A stretch of 33,265 nt of DNA from JANNMJ01 sp031397815 (GTDB lineage: Bacteria; Bacteroidota; Bacteroidia; Cytophagales; Hymenobacteraceae), in NCBI GenBank assembly GCA_031397815.1, contig JANNMJ010000115.1, positions 1 to 33,265 on the forward strand, read 5' to 3'. The notes under the pieces are model-generated. The model worked only from the letters and a program-made list of their open reading frames with translations. It was not told the DNA's origin and searched no databases. Made by a program: the position numbers and the translations under genes. Shown one piece after another: positions 1 to 8,434 of the stretch. Position 1 is the first letter of the stretch; every line of letters begins with the position of its first letter.

Positions 1-138
<138 letters not shown>

Positions 139-430
139 AGAAATTTTTGACCTGCCGTTAGGCAGGTCGATGTGTTTGCTTACAGGAGCAGTTAATCCGC
201 TCGTATTTAATCTGCGATTGTCTTACCGATCACGATCTTTACACTTAATCGAGTTAACGATTCAGTTGCCGATCGTGACTTTTATAGGTCTACAAATTCT
301 CATTCCAGCTGTTCAAAGAACGTTTCACCTGACTGCCTTTCGGCTGGTTGGGCGAATGTGCCTACTCCGTTTGAGTGGGCTTTTCGAAGCGTTTAGCCTT
401 GCGGCGTGTGCTTCTTTTGATTTGGGAGTG
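139..430 (-). other. rRNA operon leader
   Basis: This is the transcribed leader between the nearest rRNA promoter and the 16S 5' end, with no credible protein gene on either strand. On the minus strand it contains a GTTCTTTGAAC motif (311-322) that resembles the boxA-like GTTCTTTGA sequence seen before 16S genes in this phylum. It ends with a perfect 8-bp hairpin (149-156 with 161-168, loop GTTA) just upstream of the mature 16S end. An antitermination or processing role is inferred from position only. Confidence 0.6.
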
Positions 431-460
431 CAAAGGTACGATGACTTTCGTTACTCACAA
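431..460 (-). promoter_or_regulatory. rRNA promoter P1 (proximal)
   Basis: Read on the minus strand, TTG (458-460), a 19-bp spacer and TACCTTTG (431-438) match the Bacteroidota sigma consensus (-33 TTTG, -7 TAnnTTTG). Transcription would start near 424, giving a leader of about 285 nt before 16S. Confidence 0.75.
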
Positions 461-541
461 GCTTTTCGAAAAAAATTTAATCTTTTTTTCGCTGCGACTG
501 GCGCAGGTGTGAAGCCCGATTGGCTTCGTTGTTTCGGGGTG

Positions 542-573
542 CAAAGGTACAACTTGCGTTGTTGACTCTGCAA
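542..573 (-). promoter_or_regulatory. rRNA promoter P2
   Basis: On the minus strand, TTG (571-573), a 21-bp spacer and TACCTTTG (542-549). The -7 box is identical to those of P1 and P3 and lies 111 bp upstream of P1. Confidence 0.75.
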
Positions 574-650
574 CTTTTTTTTCTTGCTTTTTTTCAGCAA
601 AAAGTGCCTTTGTGTGGCGCTATCCGTGTCGGCGATTCCTTAACGGGCTG

Positions 651-682
651 CAAAGGTAGGACGCCGATTGAACGTCCCGCAA
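651..682 (-). promoter_or_regulatory. rRNA promoter P3 (distal)
   Basis: On the minus strand, TTG (680-682), a 21-bp spacer and TACCTTTG (651-658), 109 bp upstream of P2. The -33 element begins only 14 bp past the purA stop codon, and no T-run terminator is visible between them. Confidence 0.7.
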
Positions 683-696
683 GCCTTTTGCAAACT

Positions 697-1932
697 TTAT
701 TTCGTGAAAAGCGTACTGCTGCGGTCAGGACCGACGCTAACTATGCTGATCGGCAGGTGAGTAGCCGTTTGAATAAACTCTACGTAGTGACGCAATGGTT
801 CCGGAAGGTTGGAGTAACTGTGGGCTTCGCGGGTGATTTGCTGCCAACCGGGGAGCGTTTGGTAGGTGAGCGGGGCGCTGGAGTCGAGCGGGTGAGCGGT
901 GCAGATGGGTACTTCGGCGAAGTCATCGAGGACGTCGGCCTTCATCATGCATAGCTCTGTGACGCCATTGAGCATCGCGGCGTACTTCAAAAGCGGTAAG
1001 TCAAGCCAGCCGCAGCGACGTGGGCGGCCGGTGGTAGACCCGAACTCGCGGCCCTGTTGACGTAGGCGCTCGCCGGTGGCGTCGTGTAGCTCGGTTGGAA
1101 AGGGGCCGCTGCCGACGCGGGTGCAATAGGCTTTGAAGACACCGATTACTTCGCCGATGCGGCGCGGGGGGATGCCGAGGCCGGTACAGGCACCGGCGGC
1201 TAAGGTTGTGCTGGAGGTAACGAACGGATAGGTGCCGAAATCGACATCGAGGAGCGAGCCTTGGGCGCCTTCCGCGAGAATGCGCTTGCCGTCGGTGATG
1301 GCGTCGTTGAGGAGGAACTCGGTATCGGCGAGGCGGAGCTGCCGGAGCTGTTCGATGGCGATGAAGAAGGCGCTTTCTAACTGCGTGAGCTGCTCTTCGT
1401 CAATGGTGGCGCCGTGGAAAGCGATGATGCTGCGATGACGGTCGACGGTTTCGCGGTAGCGGTGATCGAAATCGGGCAGAAGGATGTCGCCGACGCGGAG
1501 ACCGACGCGGCCGGTTTTATCCTGATACGTGGGGCCGATGCCTTTTAAGGTAGAGCCGATCTTGTCTTCGCCTAAGCGTTCCTCGGAAGCTTTATCGACG
1601 AGCTTGTGCGAGGGCAGGATCAGCTGCGCGCGCTTGGAGATGATCAGGTTGCGGGTACCATCGACGCCGATGGCCGCCAGCTTATCCAGCTCCTGCCGCA
1701 GAACGACCGGATCAAGCACGACGCCGTTGCCGATGACATTAAGTACGTCTTCGCGGAAGATGCCGGAGGGAATCTGATGAAGGACGTGCTTGTGGCCGTT
1801 GAACTCCAGCGTGTGGCCCGCGTTAGGCCCGCCCTGGAAGCGGGCGACGATATCATAGCGAGGCGCGAGAACGTCGACGATCTTGCCTTTGCCTTCATCG
1901 CCCCATTGGAGGCCTACTAATACGTCTACCAT
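697..1932 (-). CDS. purA: Adenylosuccinate synthetase
   Basis: PurA catalyses the GTP-dependent condensation of IMP and aspartate to adenylosuccinate, the first committed step of AMP synthesis in the cytoplasm. The N-terminus has the diagnostic GDEGKGK loop (residues 11-17, catalytic Asp12) and GPNAGHT (35-41, catalytic His40). Further family blocks follow, such as KGIGPTYQDKTGR, EGAQGSLLDVDFGTYPFVTSS and GRPRRCGWLDLP. The 411 residues are slightly shorter than the usual 420-430, but the protein looks complete to the C-terminal VGPDRSSTL motif. The ATG at 1932 sits directly before the conserved VDVLVGLQWGDEGKGK start. It is 54 bp downstream of the STAS gene on the same strand and is probably the last gene of an operon with fur and STAS. 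Its stop is immediately followed by the rRNA promoters. Confidence 0.97.
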   Translation of the reverse strand: MVDVLVGLQWGDEGKGKIVDVLAPRYDIVARFQGGPNAGHTLEFNGHKHVLHQIPSGIFREDVLNVIGNGVVLDPVVLRQELDKLAAIGVDGTRNLIISKRAQLILPSHKLVDKASEERLGEDKIGSTLKGIGPTYQDKTGRVGLRVGDILLPDFDHRYRETVDRHRSIIAFHGATIDEEQLTQLESAFFIAIEQLRQLRLADTEFLLNDAITDGKRILAEGAQGSLLDVDFGTYPFVTSSTTLAAGACTGLGIPPRRIGEVIGVFKAYCTRVGSGPFPTELHDATGERLRQQGREFGSTTGRPRRCGWLDLPLLKYAAMLNGVTELCMMKADVLDDFAEVPICTAHPLDSSAPLTYQTLPGWQQITREAHSYSNLPEPLRHYVEFIQTATHLPISIVSVGPDRSSTLFTK

Positions 1933-1986
1933 GGTCGGAGGAGCGGGAGCGGGCGCCGGGTGGCGCGTGAGGAGGAGGAACGGTTG

Positions 1987-2343
1987 TTAGGCGGTCAGGG
2001 TGCGGAGCTGCTGTTCGGCAGCAGAGGGGCTTTCGGCAACGGAAAAGATCGCTTCGAGGCGTGTGATGACGAGGAGCTTTCGCAATTCCGGCGAGGGGCT
2101 GACGAGGAGCAGCTCGCCACCGGCGTTACGGAAACGGGTCAGTAAACCTATAAGAACGCTCAGGCCGCTGGAATTGAGGAAGCGAACGGCGCTCAGATCG
2201 ACGGCGCACATGAGCGTACCAGTGCTGATGTGCGATTCGGCGAGCCGTAAGACGGCGGACGAATCGGCGTCGCCGAGCAGATCGCCGGTGAGGGCGATGT
2301 GCAGGATGCCTTCCTGAACGCGACTATCAAAGGAGAAAGGCAT
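1987..2343 (-). CDS. STAS-domain protein (anti-sigma factor antagonist type)
   Basis: The 118-residue protein is a single STAS domain, the fold of SpoIIAA/RsbV-type anti-anti-sigma factors. Visible features are the N-terminal strand pair (EGILHIALTGDLLGDADS), the phosphorylatable-serine loop region (DLSAVRFLNSSGLSVLIGLL, serines in the NSSG turn) and the C-terminal helix. Such proteins usually bind a serine kinase/anti-sigma factor, or act in stressosome-like complexes. No kinase or phosphatase partner lies in this window, so the partner is unknown. The start ATG overlaps the fur stop by one base (TGATG), which implies translational coupling. The family call is firm; the biological role is not. 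Confidence 0.85.
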   Translation of the reverse strand: MPFSFDSRVQEGILHIALTGDLLGDADSSAVLRLAESHISTGTLMCAVDLSAVRFLNSSGLSVLIGLLTRFRNAGGELLLVSPSPELRKLLVITRLEAIFSVAESPSAAEQQLRTLTA

Positions 2344-2900
2344 CAGGAACGGGCGGCGGGAAGATGACCGGGTAAAACCAAATCGGGCACATTGGCGGTC
2401 GGTACCGCGTCAGGGGGCGCGGCGGGGAGCAAACCGGCGTCGCGCTTGGCTTGGCAATCGCCGCAAATCCCGTAGAGATTGAGCGAGTGGTGCTGAATCG
2501 AGAAGTTGAGCAGCTCCCCTACCATCGTTTGAATGACGTGGATGCGGGGATCGCAAAACTCGACGACTTTATGGCATTCCGTGCAGATGACGTGATCGTG
2601 TTGGCGGTAGCCGTACGTTTTCTCGTAGTGCGCGAGGTTGCGGCCAAACTGCCGACGCCCAACCAGATCGGTCTCCACGAGGAGATCGAGCGTGTTATAG
2701 ACGGTGGCGCGGCTGATCTGAAAGTTCTTCTGCTTCATCCCGAGGTAGAGAGACTCTACATCGAAGTGACCGCTCAGGGAATAGATTTCTTCCAGAATCG
2801 CGAAGCGCTCCGGAGTTTTGCGCAGGTTCTTACGTTCGAGATACGCGGTGAAGATCTTGCGGACTTCAGCGAAACGTTGCTCGGCGGCGGTTAAGGACAT
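2343..2900 (-). CDS. Fur-family metalloregulator
   Basis: A 185-residue Fur/Zur/PerR-family repressor. Residues 1-90 form the winged-helix domain, with the family's RKTPERFAILEEIY start and the recognition helix ISRATVYNTLDLLVE. Residues 91-150 form the dimerisation/metal domain, with HDH (101-103) and two CxxC pairs (Cys106/Cys109 and Cys146/Cys149) that would hold the structural zinc. Which regulatory metal or peroxide is sensed cannot be decided from sequence alone. The roughly 30-residue Ala/Pro-rich C-terminal tail is longer than usual and looks unstructured. The stop overlaps the STAS start, and a promoter-like site lies just upstream within the end of the RSH gene. Confidence 0.92.
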   Translation of the reverse strand: MSLTAAEQRFAEVRKIFTAYLERKNLRKTPERFAILEEIYSLSGHFDVESLYLGMKQKNFQISRATVYNTLDLLVETDLVGRRQFGRNLAHYEKTYGYRQHDHVICTECHKVVEFCDPRIHVIQTMVGELLNFSIQHHSLNLYGICGDCQAKRDAGLLPAAPPDAVPTANVPDLVLPGHLPAARS

Positions 2901-2949
2901 TGGGCGGGTTTACGCGAATACAACAGCCAGAGAATGCGGTTTCGCTGGA

Positions 2950-2984
2950 CAAACTTAACCGCTGAAACGGCCTCAGGATTCAAA
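2950..2984 (-). promoter_or_regulatory. Probable promoter for fur-STAS-purA
   Basis: On the minus strand, TTTG (2981-2984), a 23-bp spacer and TAAGTTTG (2950-2957), matching TAnnTTTG. The predicted start near 2943 leaves a 5' UTR of about 43 nt before the fur ATG at 2900. The site overlaps the 3' end of the RSH gene, so the downstream genes may be expressed independently of it. Confidence 0.5.
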
Positions 2985-5207
2985 TCGCTCGACTAAGAGC
3001 ACGCCTTCGACCCGCTGAAGGCGCTGAATGAGGCGATCCAAGTGGGCCGTATCGTTCACGTAGACCACGATTTTGCCCTCGAAGAGGCCGTCGTTAGAAT
3101 CGACAGTGATTGACCGCATATTGACTTTCAGGGCAGTGGAGATGACGCGGGTTACGTCGTTCACCAACCCGACGCGGTCGCCGCCCTGGATGCGGATACC
3201 GGCCAGAAACGCCAGCTCCTGCTGATCGGTCCACTTGGTTTTGACGATGCGGCTGCCGTGCGAGGCGAGCATCTCGGTGGCTTTCGGGCAAGTGGTTCGG
3301 TGGATGACGATGCCATCGGATGGCGATTCGAACCCGAAAACATCGTCGCCGGGGATCGGATTACAGCATGTGGCCAAGCTGTAGCGCAAAGGCGTGTTTT
3401 CGGAAACGACCAGCTCATCTGTCGGGACACCGCGCAGCTGCTGCACTTGCTGATCGAACGTATTCGGCTGGATCAGGAGGGGCGTTTTGGGGAGCGGCCG
3501 GGTCGGGTCGAACAAGTCGCGGGTGATATCGGCGCTCTCGATCTGACCAATCGCGATTCGATAGTAAAACTCCGGCAGATTGAAGACGTGGAAATACGTG
3601 AGCAAGCGCCCGAGATTAGACCGATTCGGCTCGATGCCGAGCTTACCGAGCTGCGCTTCCACGAGATGACGACCGTCGTCGGTTTTGGCGCGACGCTCAT
3701 CGCGCAGAAAATCGCGGACTTTGGAGCGGGCTTTTGCCGTGACGATAAACTTGAGCCAATCTTCCTGCGGCTTTTGCGCTTTGGAAGTGATGATTTCGAT
3801 CTGATCGCCGTTTTTGACCTGATAGCTCAGCGGCACCAGCTTCTGATTCACCTTCGCGCCGATGCATTGCAAGCCGATTTGCGAGTGAATCTCGAAGGCA
3901 AAATCGATGACCGACGAATTACCCGGCAGCACGATGAGCTTGCCCTTCGGGGTAAAGACGAAAACTTCTTCCGCGAAGAAGTTACGCCGAAACTCGCTGA
4001 CGAAGTCCAGAGCCGACGCATCGTTGTTCTCCAGCACCTCGCGCACGGTAGCCAGCCATTGCTCCAGGCCGGTGTCGGGGGCGGGCTGACCGGAGTCCTT
4101 GTACTTCCAGTGCGCGGCGTAGCCTTTCTCGGCGATATCGTCCATCCGGCGCGAACGGATCTGGACTTCCACCCACTGCCCGACGGAGCTCATCACCGTG
4201 GTATGGAGCGATTCGTAGCCGTTGGCTTTCGGCACGGAAACCCAATCGCGCAGGCGGTCGGGGTTGGGCTGGTAGAAATCGGTGACGATAGAATAGACCT
4301 GCCAGCACGTAATCTTCTCCTCCTCGGGCGCGACGTCGAGAATGATCCGTATCGCGAACAGGTCGTACACCTCATCGAACGGGATGTTCTGCTTGCGCAT
4401 CTTTTTGAGCACGCTGCTCACCGATTTCGGGCGCCCCTTCACCTCGAACCCGAACCCTTGGCGGCGCAGCTCATCCTCGATAGGCGTCACGAAGTCGCGG
4501 ATGAGCTTGTTGCGCGTCACCTGCGACTGGCGGATGCGGTTAAAAATCGAGTGATACGTTTCCGGATCCGTGATTTTGAGGTGCAGGTCTTCGAGCTCGC
4601 TCTTGATCGAGTACAGCCCGAGCCGGTGCGCGAGCGGCGCGTACAGGTAAATCGTTTCGGCGGCGATCTTGAGCTGCTTATCGCGCGGCATCGACTCGAG
4701 CGTCCGCATGTTGTGCAGCCGGTCGGCAATTTTGATCAGAATCACCCGCACGTCGTCGTTGAGCGTGAGCAGCATCTTGCGGAAGTTCTCCGCCTGCTGA
4801 CTCGTGCCGTACTCAAACGTGCCGCTGATCTTCGTCAGGCCATCGACGATTCGCGCCACGCGCGGGCCGAACTCGCGCTCGATGTCGGCGACTTCCATCT
4901 CCGTGTCTTCTACTACATCATGTAGGAGCGCGGCGACGATAGACGTCGGCCCGAGGCCGATCTCTTCCACCGCGATCTGTGCTACCGCCAGCGGATGCAG
5001 AATGTATGGCTCCCCCGATTTCCGGCGCATCTCCTTATGCGCTTCCATCGAGAGCGTGAAGGCGCGCTTGATCGTTTTCGCATCGCCGGGTTGCAGGGTT
5101 GGCTTCGCCAAGCGGAGCAGCTTGCGGTAGTGACGCAGAATCAACTGGCGCTCCGCCTCTGGGTCGAGCTGAGCGGAAGGAGTGATAGAAGTAGGGGGTT
5201 GAGTCAT
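2973..5207 (-). CDS. Bifunctional (p)ppGpp synthetase/hydrolase (RelA/SpoT family)
   Basis: This long RSH enzyme makes and degrades (p)ppGpp, the stringent-response alarmone. From the N-terminus: an HD hydrolase domain with HD at 96-97 (LLHDVVEDTE) and KIADRLHNMRTL, arguing for intact hydrolase; a synthetase domain with YDLFAIRIIL, RLRDWVSVPKANGYESLHT and VEVQIRS; a TGS domain (VFVFTPKGKLIVLP); the Cys-rich CCNPIPGDD region; and a C-terminal ACT domain. With the ATG at 5207 it has 744 residues, normal for the family. A TTG 36 bp upstream would add an unconvincing leader. The gene stands divergent to the TPR gene, with about 300 bp between the start codons. It lies upstream of fur, STAS and purA on the same strand. 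Confidence 0.96.
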   Translation of the reverse strand: MTQPPTSITPSAQLDPEAERQLILRHYRKLLRLAKPTLQPGDAKTIKRAFTLSMEAHKEMRRKSGEPYILHPLAVAQIAVEEIGLGPTSIVAALLHDVVEDTEMEVADIEREFGPRVARIVDGLTKISGTFEYGTSQQAENFRKMLLTLNDDVRVILIKIADRLHNMRTLESMPRDKQLKIAAETIYLYAPLAHRLGLYSIKSELEDLHLKITDPETYHSIFNRIRQSQVTRNKLIRDFVTPIEDELRRQGFGFEVKGRPKSVSSVLKKMRKQNIPFDEVYDLFAIRIILDVAPEEEKITCWQVYSIVTDFYQPNPDRLRDWVSVPKANGYESLHTTVMSSVGQWVEVQIRSRRMDDIAEKGYAAHWKYKDSGQPAPDTGLEQWLATVREVLENNDASALDFVSEFRRNFFAEEVFVFTPKGKLIVLPGNSSVIDFAFEIHSQIGLQCIGAKVNQKLVPLSYQVKNGDQIEIITSKAQKPQEDWLKFIVTAKARSKVRDFLRDERRAKTDDGRHLVEAQLGKLGIEPNRSNLGRLLTYFHVFNLPEFYYRIAIGQIESADITRDLFDPTRPLPKTPLLIQPNTFDQQVQQLRGVPTDELVVSENTPLRYSLATCCNPIPGDDVFGFESPSDGIVIHRTTCPKATEMLASHGSRIVKTKWTDQQELAFLAGIRIQGGDRVGLVNDVTRVISTALKVNMRSITVDSNDGLFEGKIVVYVNDTAHLDRLIQRLQRVEGVLLVERFES

Positions 5208-5505
5208 CAGGACAATATATACGAACGCGCTGCGGCAGAGCAATTATAACCCTCCTCAGCGCAATGAAGCCGTCGGGAAGGTAGAATCGCTCGAAATTGC
5301 CCCTTCCCTGCTCGCCGAAAAGCGTGGTAGTATTCGTATCCATAACAAGGCTTTTCTGGTAATCGTTGTAGAAGTTGAGACGCTTATCGGAGACAGGCGG
5401 ACCAGATTGATCGCTGGAAGGTAGTTTTGTAGCTACTTTAGGCCAGTTATCGCTGATTTCCCGCCAGTCTTGCTCACTCGCTTCTCACTCCGCGCACCCG
5501 GCTCT
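5208..5505. other. Divergent intergenic region
   Basis: About 298 bp separate the RSH start (minus) from the TPR-protein start (plus). There is no convincing gene. A plus-strand TAGTTTTG (5422-5429) fits the TAnnTTTG -7 consensus about 80 bp before the TPR ATG, but lacks a -33 TTG at the right distance. On the minus strand TATAATTG near 5245 is a one-mismatch -7 candidate for the RSH gene. Confidence 0.4.
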
Positions 5506-6825
5506 ATGCTTCGTTGCCCTCGTTTTGCGTTGTCCGTGTTTGCCCTGTTCTACCTCTTGGCAGGCCCGGTACAGGCACAGGAGACTACTACTCCGGCACC
5601 GGCAGCTACGCCGGCTGATCAAACGCCGCCTCCCCCACCGGACTCGTTAAAGATTGGTCTGAATGATGTTGATGTGCTGCCGAGCGCCATTGACACCCGG
5701 AACTGGCTGCTGCTTGACAAAGACATTCAGCTGGAGCTGGGTGGCGCCGTCGACAACGTTTATAACTTCAAGTACGAGAAAGCCGCCAAGCAGTTTCGCT
5801 CCTTGCGGCGGCGGTATCCGGAGCACCCGATGCCGTACTTTCTGCTGGCGCTGAACGAGTGGTGGAAAATCGTTCCGACGAATATTCAGACCAAGGAGTT
5901 CGACAAGACCTTCTTCGCCTACGTCGATACGTCGATTTACTACGGCGAGAAGCTTTGGAAGAAGGACAAGAAGAACTACGAAGCTGCCTTCTTCTTGTCG
6001 GCCGCTTACGGGTTCGATGCCCGACTGAACTCTGAGCGCGCTAATTGGCGCAAAGCCACCGTCAGCAGCCGCCGCTCGCTCGAATACATGCAGAAGGCCT
6101 CAGAGGCAAACGGCTTGAGCGCCGAGTTCATGTTCGGGTCGGGCCTGTTCAACTACTACGCCGTCTGGATTTCGGAGAACTACCCGTTGCTGCGCCCCGT
6201 GCTGATCTTCTTCCCGAAGGGGAACAAGGCGTTGGGTTTACAGCAGCTCAAGAACGTAGCAGAAAACGGTTTCTACACCGGTACGGAAGCAAAATTCTTT
6301 CTGATGAAGATTTATCAGAACGAAGAGAACAAGCCCGCCGAAGCTAAACCCATCGCCAAGTTCCTCGCTACCAACTACCCGGACAATGCCTACTTCCAGC
6401 GTTTCTACGCCCGGTTAGCGTTTGCCGAAGGCGATTTCAAAACCGCCGAGCGTCTCTCCCTCGATATGATGGAGAAGATCAAGCGCCATCAGGAAGGGTA
6501 TGAAGCCATCAGCGGACGTTACGCGGCGTACTATTTGGGCTTCCTGCAACAGCACAAGTACAAGAAGCTCGATAAGGCCAAGGAGTACTACAAGCAGTGC
6601 ATCGCTTACGCCCACGAGACCGGCGAGGAAGACTCTGGTTACTATCAGTACGCCAACATCAACCTCGCCCACATTGCGGATCAGCAGGGCGATGTGGAAG
6701 GAGCAGTTTCTTACTACGAAGAGGTTCTGACGGTAGCCGAGAAGAAATCGGATGCTTACCGCGAGGCGAAGGACTATGTCAAGAACGCCAAGAAGATGCT
6801 GAAAGCGCGTAACCGAGGCGCCTAG
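5506..6825 (+). CDS. Secreted tetratricopeptide-repeat protein
   Basis: A 439-residue exported protein of unknown function. The ATG at 5506 gives a clean signal peptide (hydrophobic FALSVFALFYLLAG, cleavage after AQA), followed by a Thr/Pro/Ala-rich linker. An in-frame TTG 36 bp upstream would spoil this. The remainder is helical and built from degenerate tetratricopeptide repeats. The clearest are near the C-terminus (KAKEYYKQCIAYAHETGE and NLAHIADQQGDVEGAVSYYEEVL), and an early one holds AAKQFRSLRRRYPEHPMPYFLLAL. The likely location is the periplasm or periplasmic face of the outer membrane, with a scaffolding role inferred from the repeats alone. The gene is monocistronic: a strong terminator follows 54 bp after the stop. 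Confidence 0.88.
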   Translation: MLRCPRFALSVFALFYLLAGPVQAQETTTPAPAATPADQTPPPPPDSLKIGLNDVDVLPSAIDTRNWLLLDKDIQLELGGAVDNVYNFKYEKAAKQFRSLRRRYPEHPMPYFLLALNEWWKIVPTNIQTKEFDKTFFAYVDTSIYYGEKLWKKDKKNYEAAFFLSAAYGFDARLNSERANWRKATVSSRRSLEYMQKASEANGLSAEFMFGSGLFNYYAVWISENYPLLRPVLIFFPKGNKALGLQQLKNVAENGFYTGTEAKFFLMKIYQNEENKPAEAKPIAKFLATNYPDNAYFQRFYARLAFAEGDFKTAERLSLDMMEKIKRHQEGYEAISGRYAAYYLGFLQQHKYKKLDKAKEYYKQCIAYAHETGEEDSGYYQYANINLAHIADQQGDVEGAVSYYEEVLTVAEKKSDAYREAKDYVKNAKKMLKARNRGA

Positions 6826-6878
6826 TGCGCGTGTCGATGTTCCGACACCGCCTTCGCGTGCCGTTTACGATTTGCTTT

Positions 6879-6925
6879 ACAATCGAAAGCCCTGACTTTT
6901 CTGCTAAGTCAGGGCTTTTGATTGT
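6879..6925 (+). terminator. Rho-independent terminator after the TPR gene
   Basis: A perfect 13-bp stem (6886-6898 with 6906-6918, 7-nt loop) is extended by a second 6-bp stem ACAATC/GATTGT (6879-6884 with 6920-6925). Runs of T follow the stem on the plus strand and A precedes it, so it may work in both directions. Confidence 0.85.
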
Positions 6926-7028
6926 AGCAGCTAAAGGGAGAAAAAACAATCATTCCGCCGTTGAGTAGCAATCCCCCGTCTGCCGACGACCATAGCGGCC
7001 AGATGGCTGGCACCTCTAGTTCCCCACC

Positions 7029-8363
7029 ATGGAAGTAAAAGATATCTTCCTTACGCCGGTTTACTTGGTGATTATTTATATAATCGCCCTGTATTTTCGG
7101 CCCAAGGTTACCACCCCGCTCGACCAGCGTTATTATCTGCCTGCACTGACGATGAAGCTGATTGGCGCCGTATGTATGGGGTTAGTTTACACCTTTTACT
7201 ACCACGGGGGGGATACGATCAGCTATCACGATCAATCCAAAATCATTTACGAGGAATTTTGGAAGAATCCCACGATTGGGGTTAAGCTTCTTTTCTCGCA
7301 AGGCCAATACGATCCGTCTACCTGGACAATTGCTGAGCGAATCCGGTGGTACAAGTCGCCGACGGAATTCTTCGTCGTTCGATTCGCCGCTATCATAAGC
7401 TTGCTCACTTTCAATGCTTATACGGTAGTGGCTATGGTGTTTGCCCTAGTGAGCTTTAGTGGCATTTGGGCGATGTACCGAACATTTTTGAAGATGTACG
7501 CAGTCCTGCATCGTAAGCTGGCGATTGCTATCTTGTTCATTCCCTCGGTCTTTTTCTGGGGAAGCGGTCTGATGAAAGACTCGCTCTGCATTGGGTCGTT
7601 GGGGTGGCTGTTTTACGCTTTTTATGAAGGCCTGATTGAGCGCAAGCAGTTGTTTAGGGCCGCTATCATCATCCCGATTGCCAGCTGGGTTATCCTGTCC
7701 ACTAAGCCATATATCATCTTCTCCTTCGTTCCGCCAGCTATTTTCTGGATCATCATCGAGAACGGTGCCCGAATTAAGAACCGGGTAGTTCGCCGACTTG
7801 CTGCGCCGATCTTTCTGGTTGGCGGGGTGCTAGGCGCCGCATTCGGGGTAAGTAAGCTGACGGAAGGCGATGCCCGTTACTCGCTGGAGACTGTCGCGGA
7901 GCGCACGAAGATTACGGCCGACTACATCTACAAAGTCAGCGTGCAACAGGAAGGCTCAGCGTACAAGCTGGGGGAGCTGGATGGCACTATTCAGGGAACT
8001 CTGAAACTGGCACCGCAGGCAATCAATGTGTCGCTCTTCCGGCCTTATCTGTGGGAAGTGAATAACCCGATTATGCTCCTGTCGGCGCTGGAAGCCACTT
8101 GGTTTATCTACCTCACGATCACGCTGCTGATCCGGACGGGAATAACGCAAACCTTCCGGCTGATCGCGTTCACGCCGCTACTGACTTTTTGCTTCGTATT
8201 CGCCATGGTATTCTCGATGGCAGTTGGCGTCAGCACGAACAATTTCGGCACATTGGTGCGCTACCGCATCCACATGATGCCGTTTTATCTGGCCGCACTG
8301 TACATCTCGAACTACCAAGCCTCGCTCTCCAAAGTAAAGCGGGTACCGCTAGCCATGGCGTAG
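7029..8363 (+). CDS. Polytopic membrane protein, possible polysaccharide polymerase or GT-C enzyme
   Basis: I do not recognise a named family. The 444 residues hold about ten hydrophobic segments, starting with LTPVYLVIIYIIALYF and ending near MMPFYLAALYISNY. After the second segment is an acidic loop (YYHGGDTISYHDQSK). Mid-protein is FFWGSGLMKDSLCIGSLGW. A soluble loop of roughly 90 residues (from about 280) precedes RPYLWEVNNPIMLLSALEATWF. The final RYRIHMMPFY resembles the conserved end of some Wzy/GT-C-like proteins. This architecture, and its position at the edge of a glycan locus with a flippase but no polymerase, make a polymerase or lipid-linked-sugar glycosyltransferase plausible; that is inference. 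It is transcribed on the plus strand, convergent with the glycan genes, 71 bp from the formyltransferase end. Confidence 0.75.
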   Translation: MEVKDIFLTPVYLVIIYIIALYFRPKVTTPLDQRYYLPALTMKLIGAVCMGLVYTFYYHGGDTISYHDQSKIIYEEFWKNPTIGVKLLFSQGQYDPSTWTIAERIRWYKSPTEFFVVRFAAIISLLTFNAYTVVAMVFALVSFSGIWAMYRTFLKMYAVLHRKLAIAILFIPSVFFWGSGLMKDSLCIGSLGWLFYAFYEGLIERKQLFRAAIIIPIASWVILSTKPYIIFSFVPPAIFWIIIENGARIKNRVVRRLAAPIFLVGGVLGAAFGVSKLTEGDARYSLETVAERTKITADYIYKVSVQQEGSAYKLGELDGTIQGTLKLAPQAINVSLFRPYLWEVNNPIMLLSALEATWFIYLTITLLIRTGITQTFRLIAFTPLLTFCFVFAMVFSMAVGVSTNNFGTLVRYRIHMMPFYLAALYISNYQASLSKVKRVPLAMA

Positions 8364-8434
8364 GTTACGCGGCAGTGGGAAGAAGCGACGGGCGCTTACT
8401 ACCGCCTTTCGTTTCATTGCGCGGGTTTTTTAGC

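Noticed and set aside
149..168. Terminator just before the 16S gene
   Set aside because: The 8-bp hairpin is followed by A-rich sequence on the transcribed minus strand, so it is a leader or processing hairpin rather than a terminator.
170..954. Open frames at 170-565 and 520-954 on the plus strand
   Set aside because: They cover the rRNA leader, the tandem promoters and the end of purA, and encode nothing recognisable.
3258..4925. A 555-codon open frame on the plus strand opposite the RSH gene
   Set aside because: The RSH protein on the minus strand has complete HD, synthetase, TGS and ACT motifs. The opposite frame has no recognisable domain and is a by-product of the GC-rich codon pattern.
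5035..5343. A minus-strand frame starting upstream of the RSH gene (102 codons)
   Set aside because: It overlaps the RSH N-terminus in another frame, and its translation has no family features after the first 30 residues.
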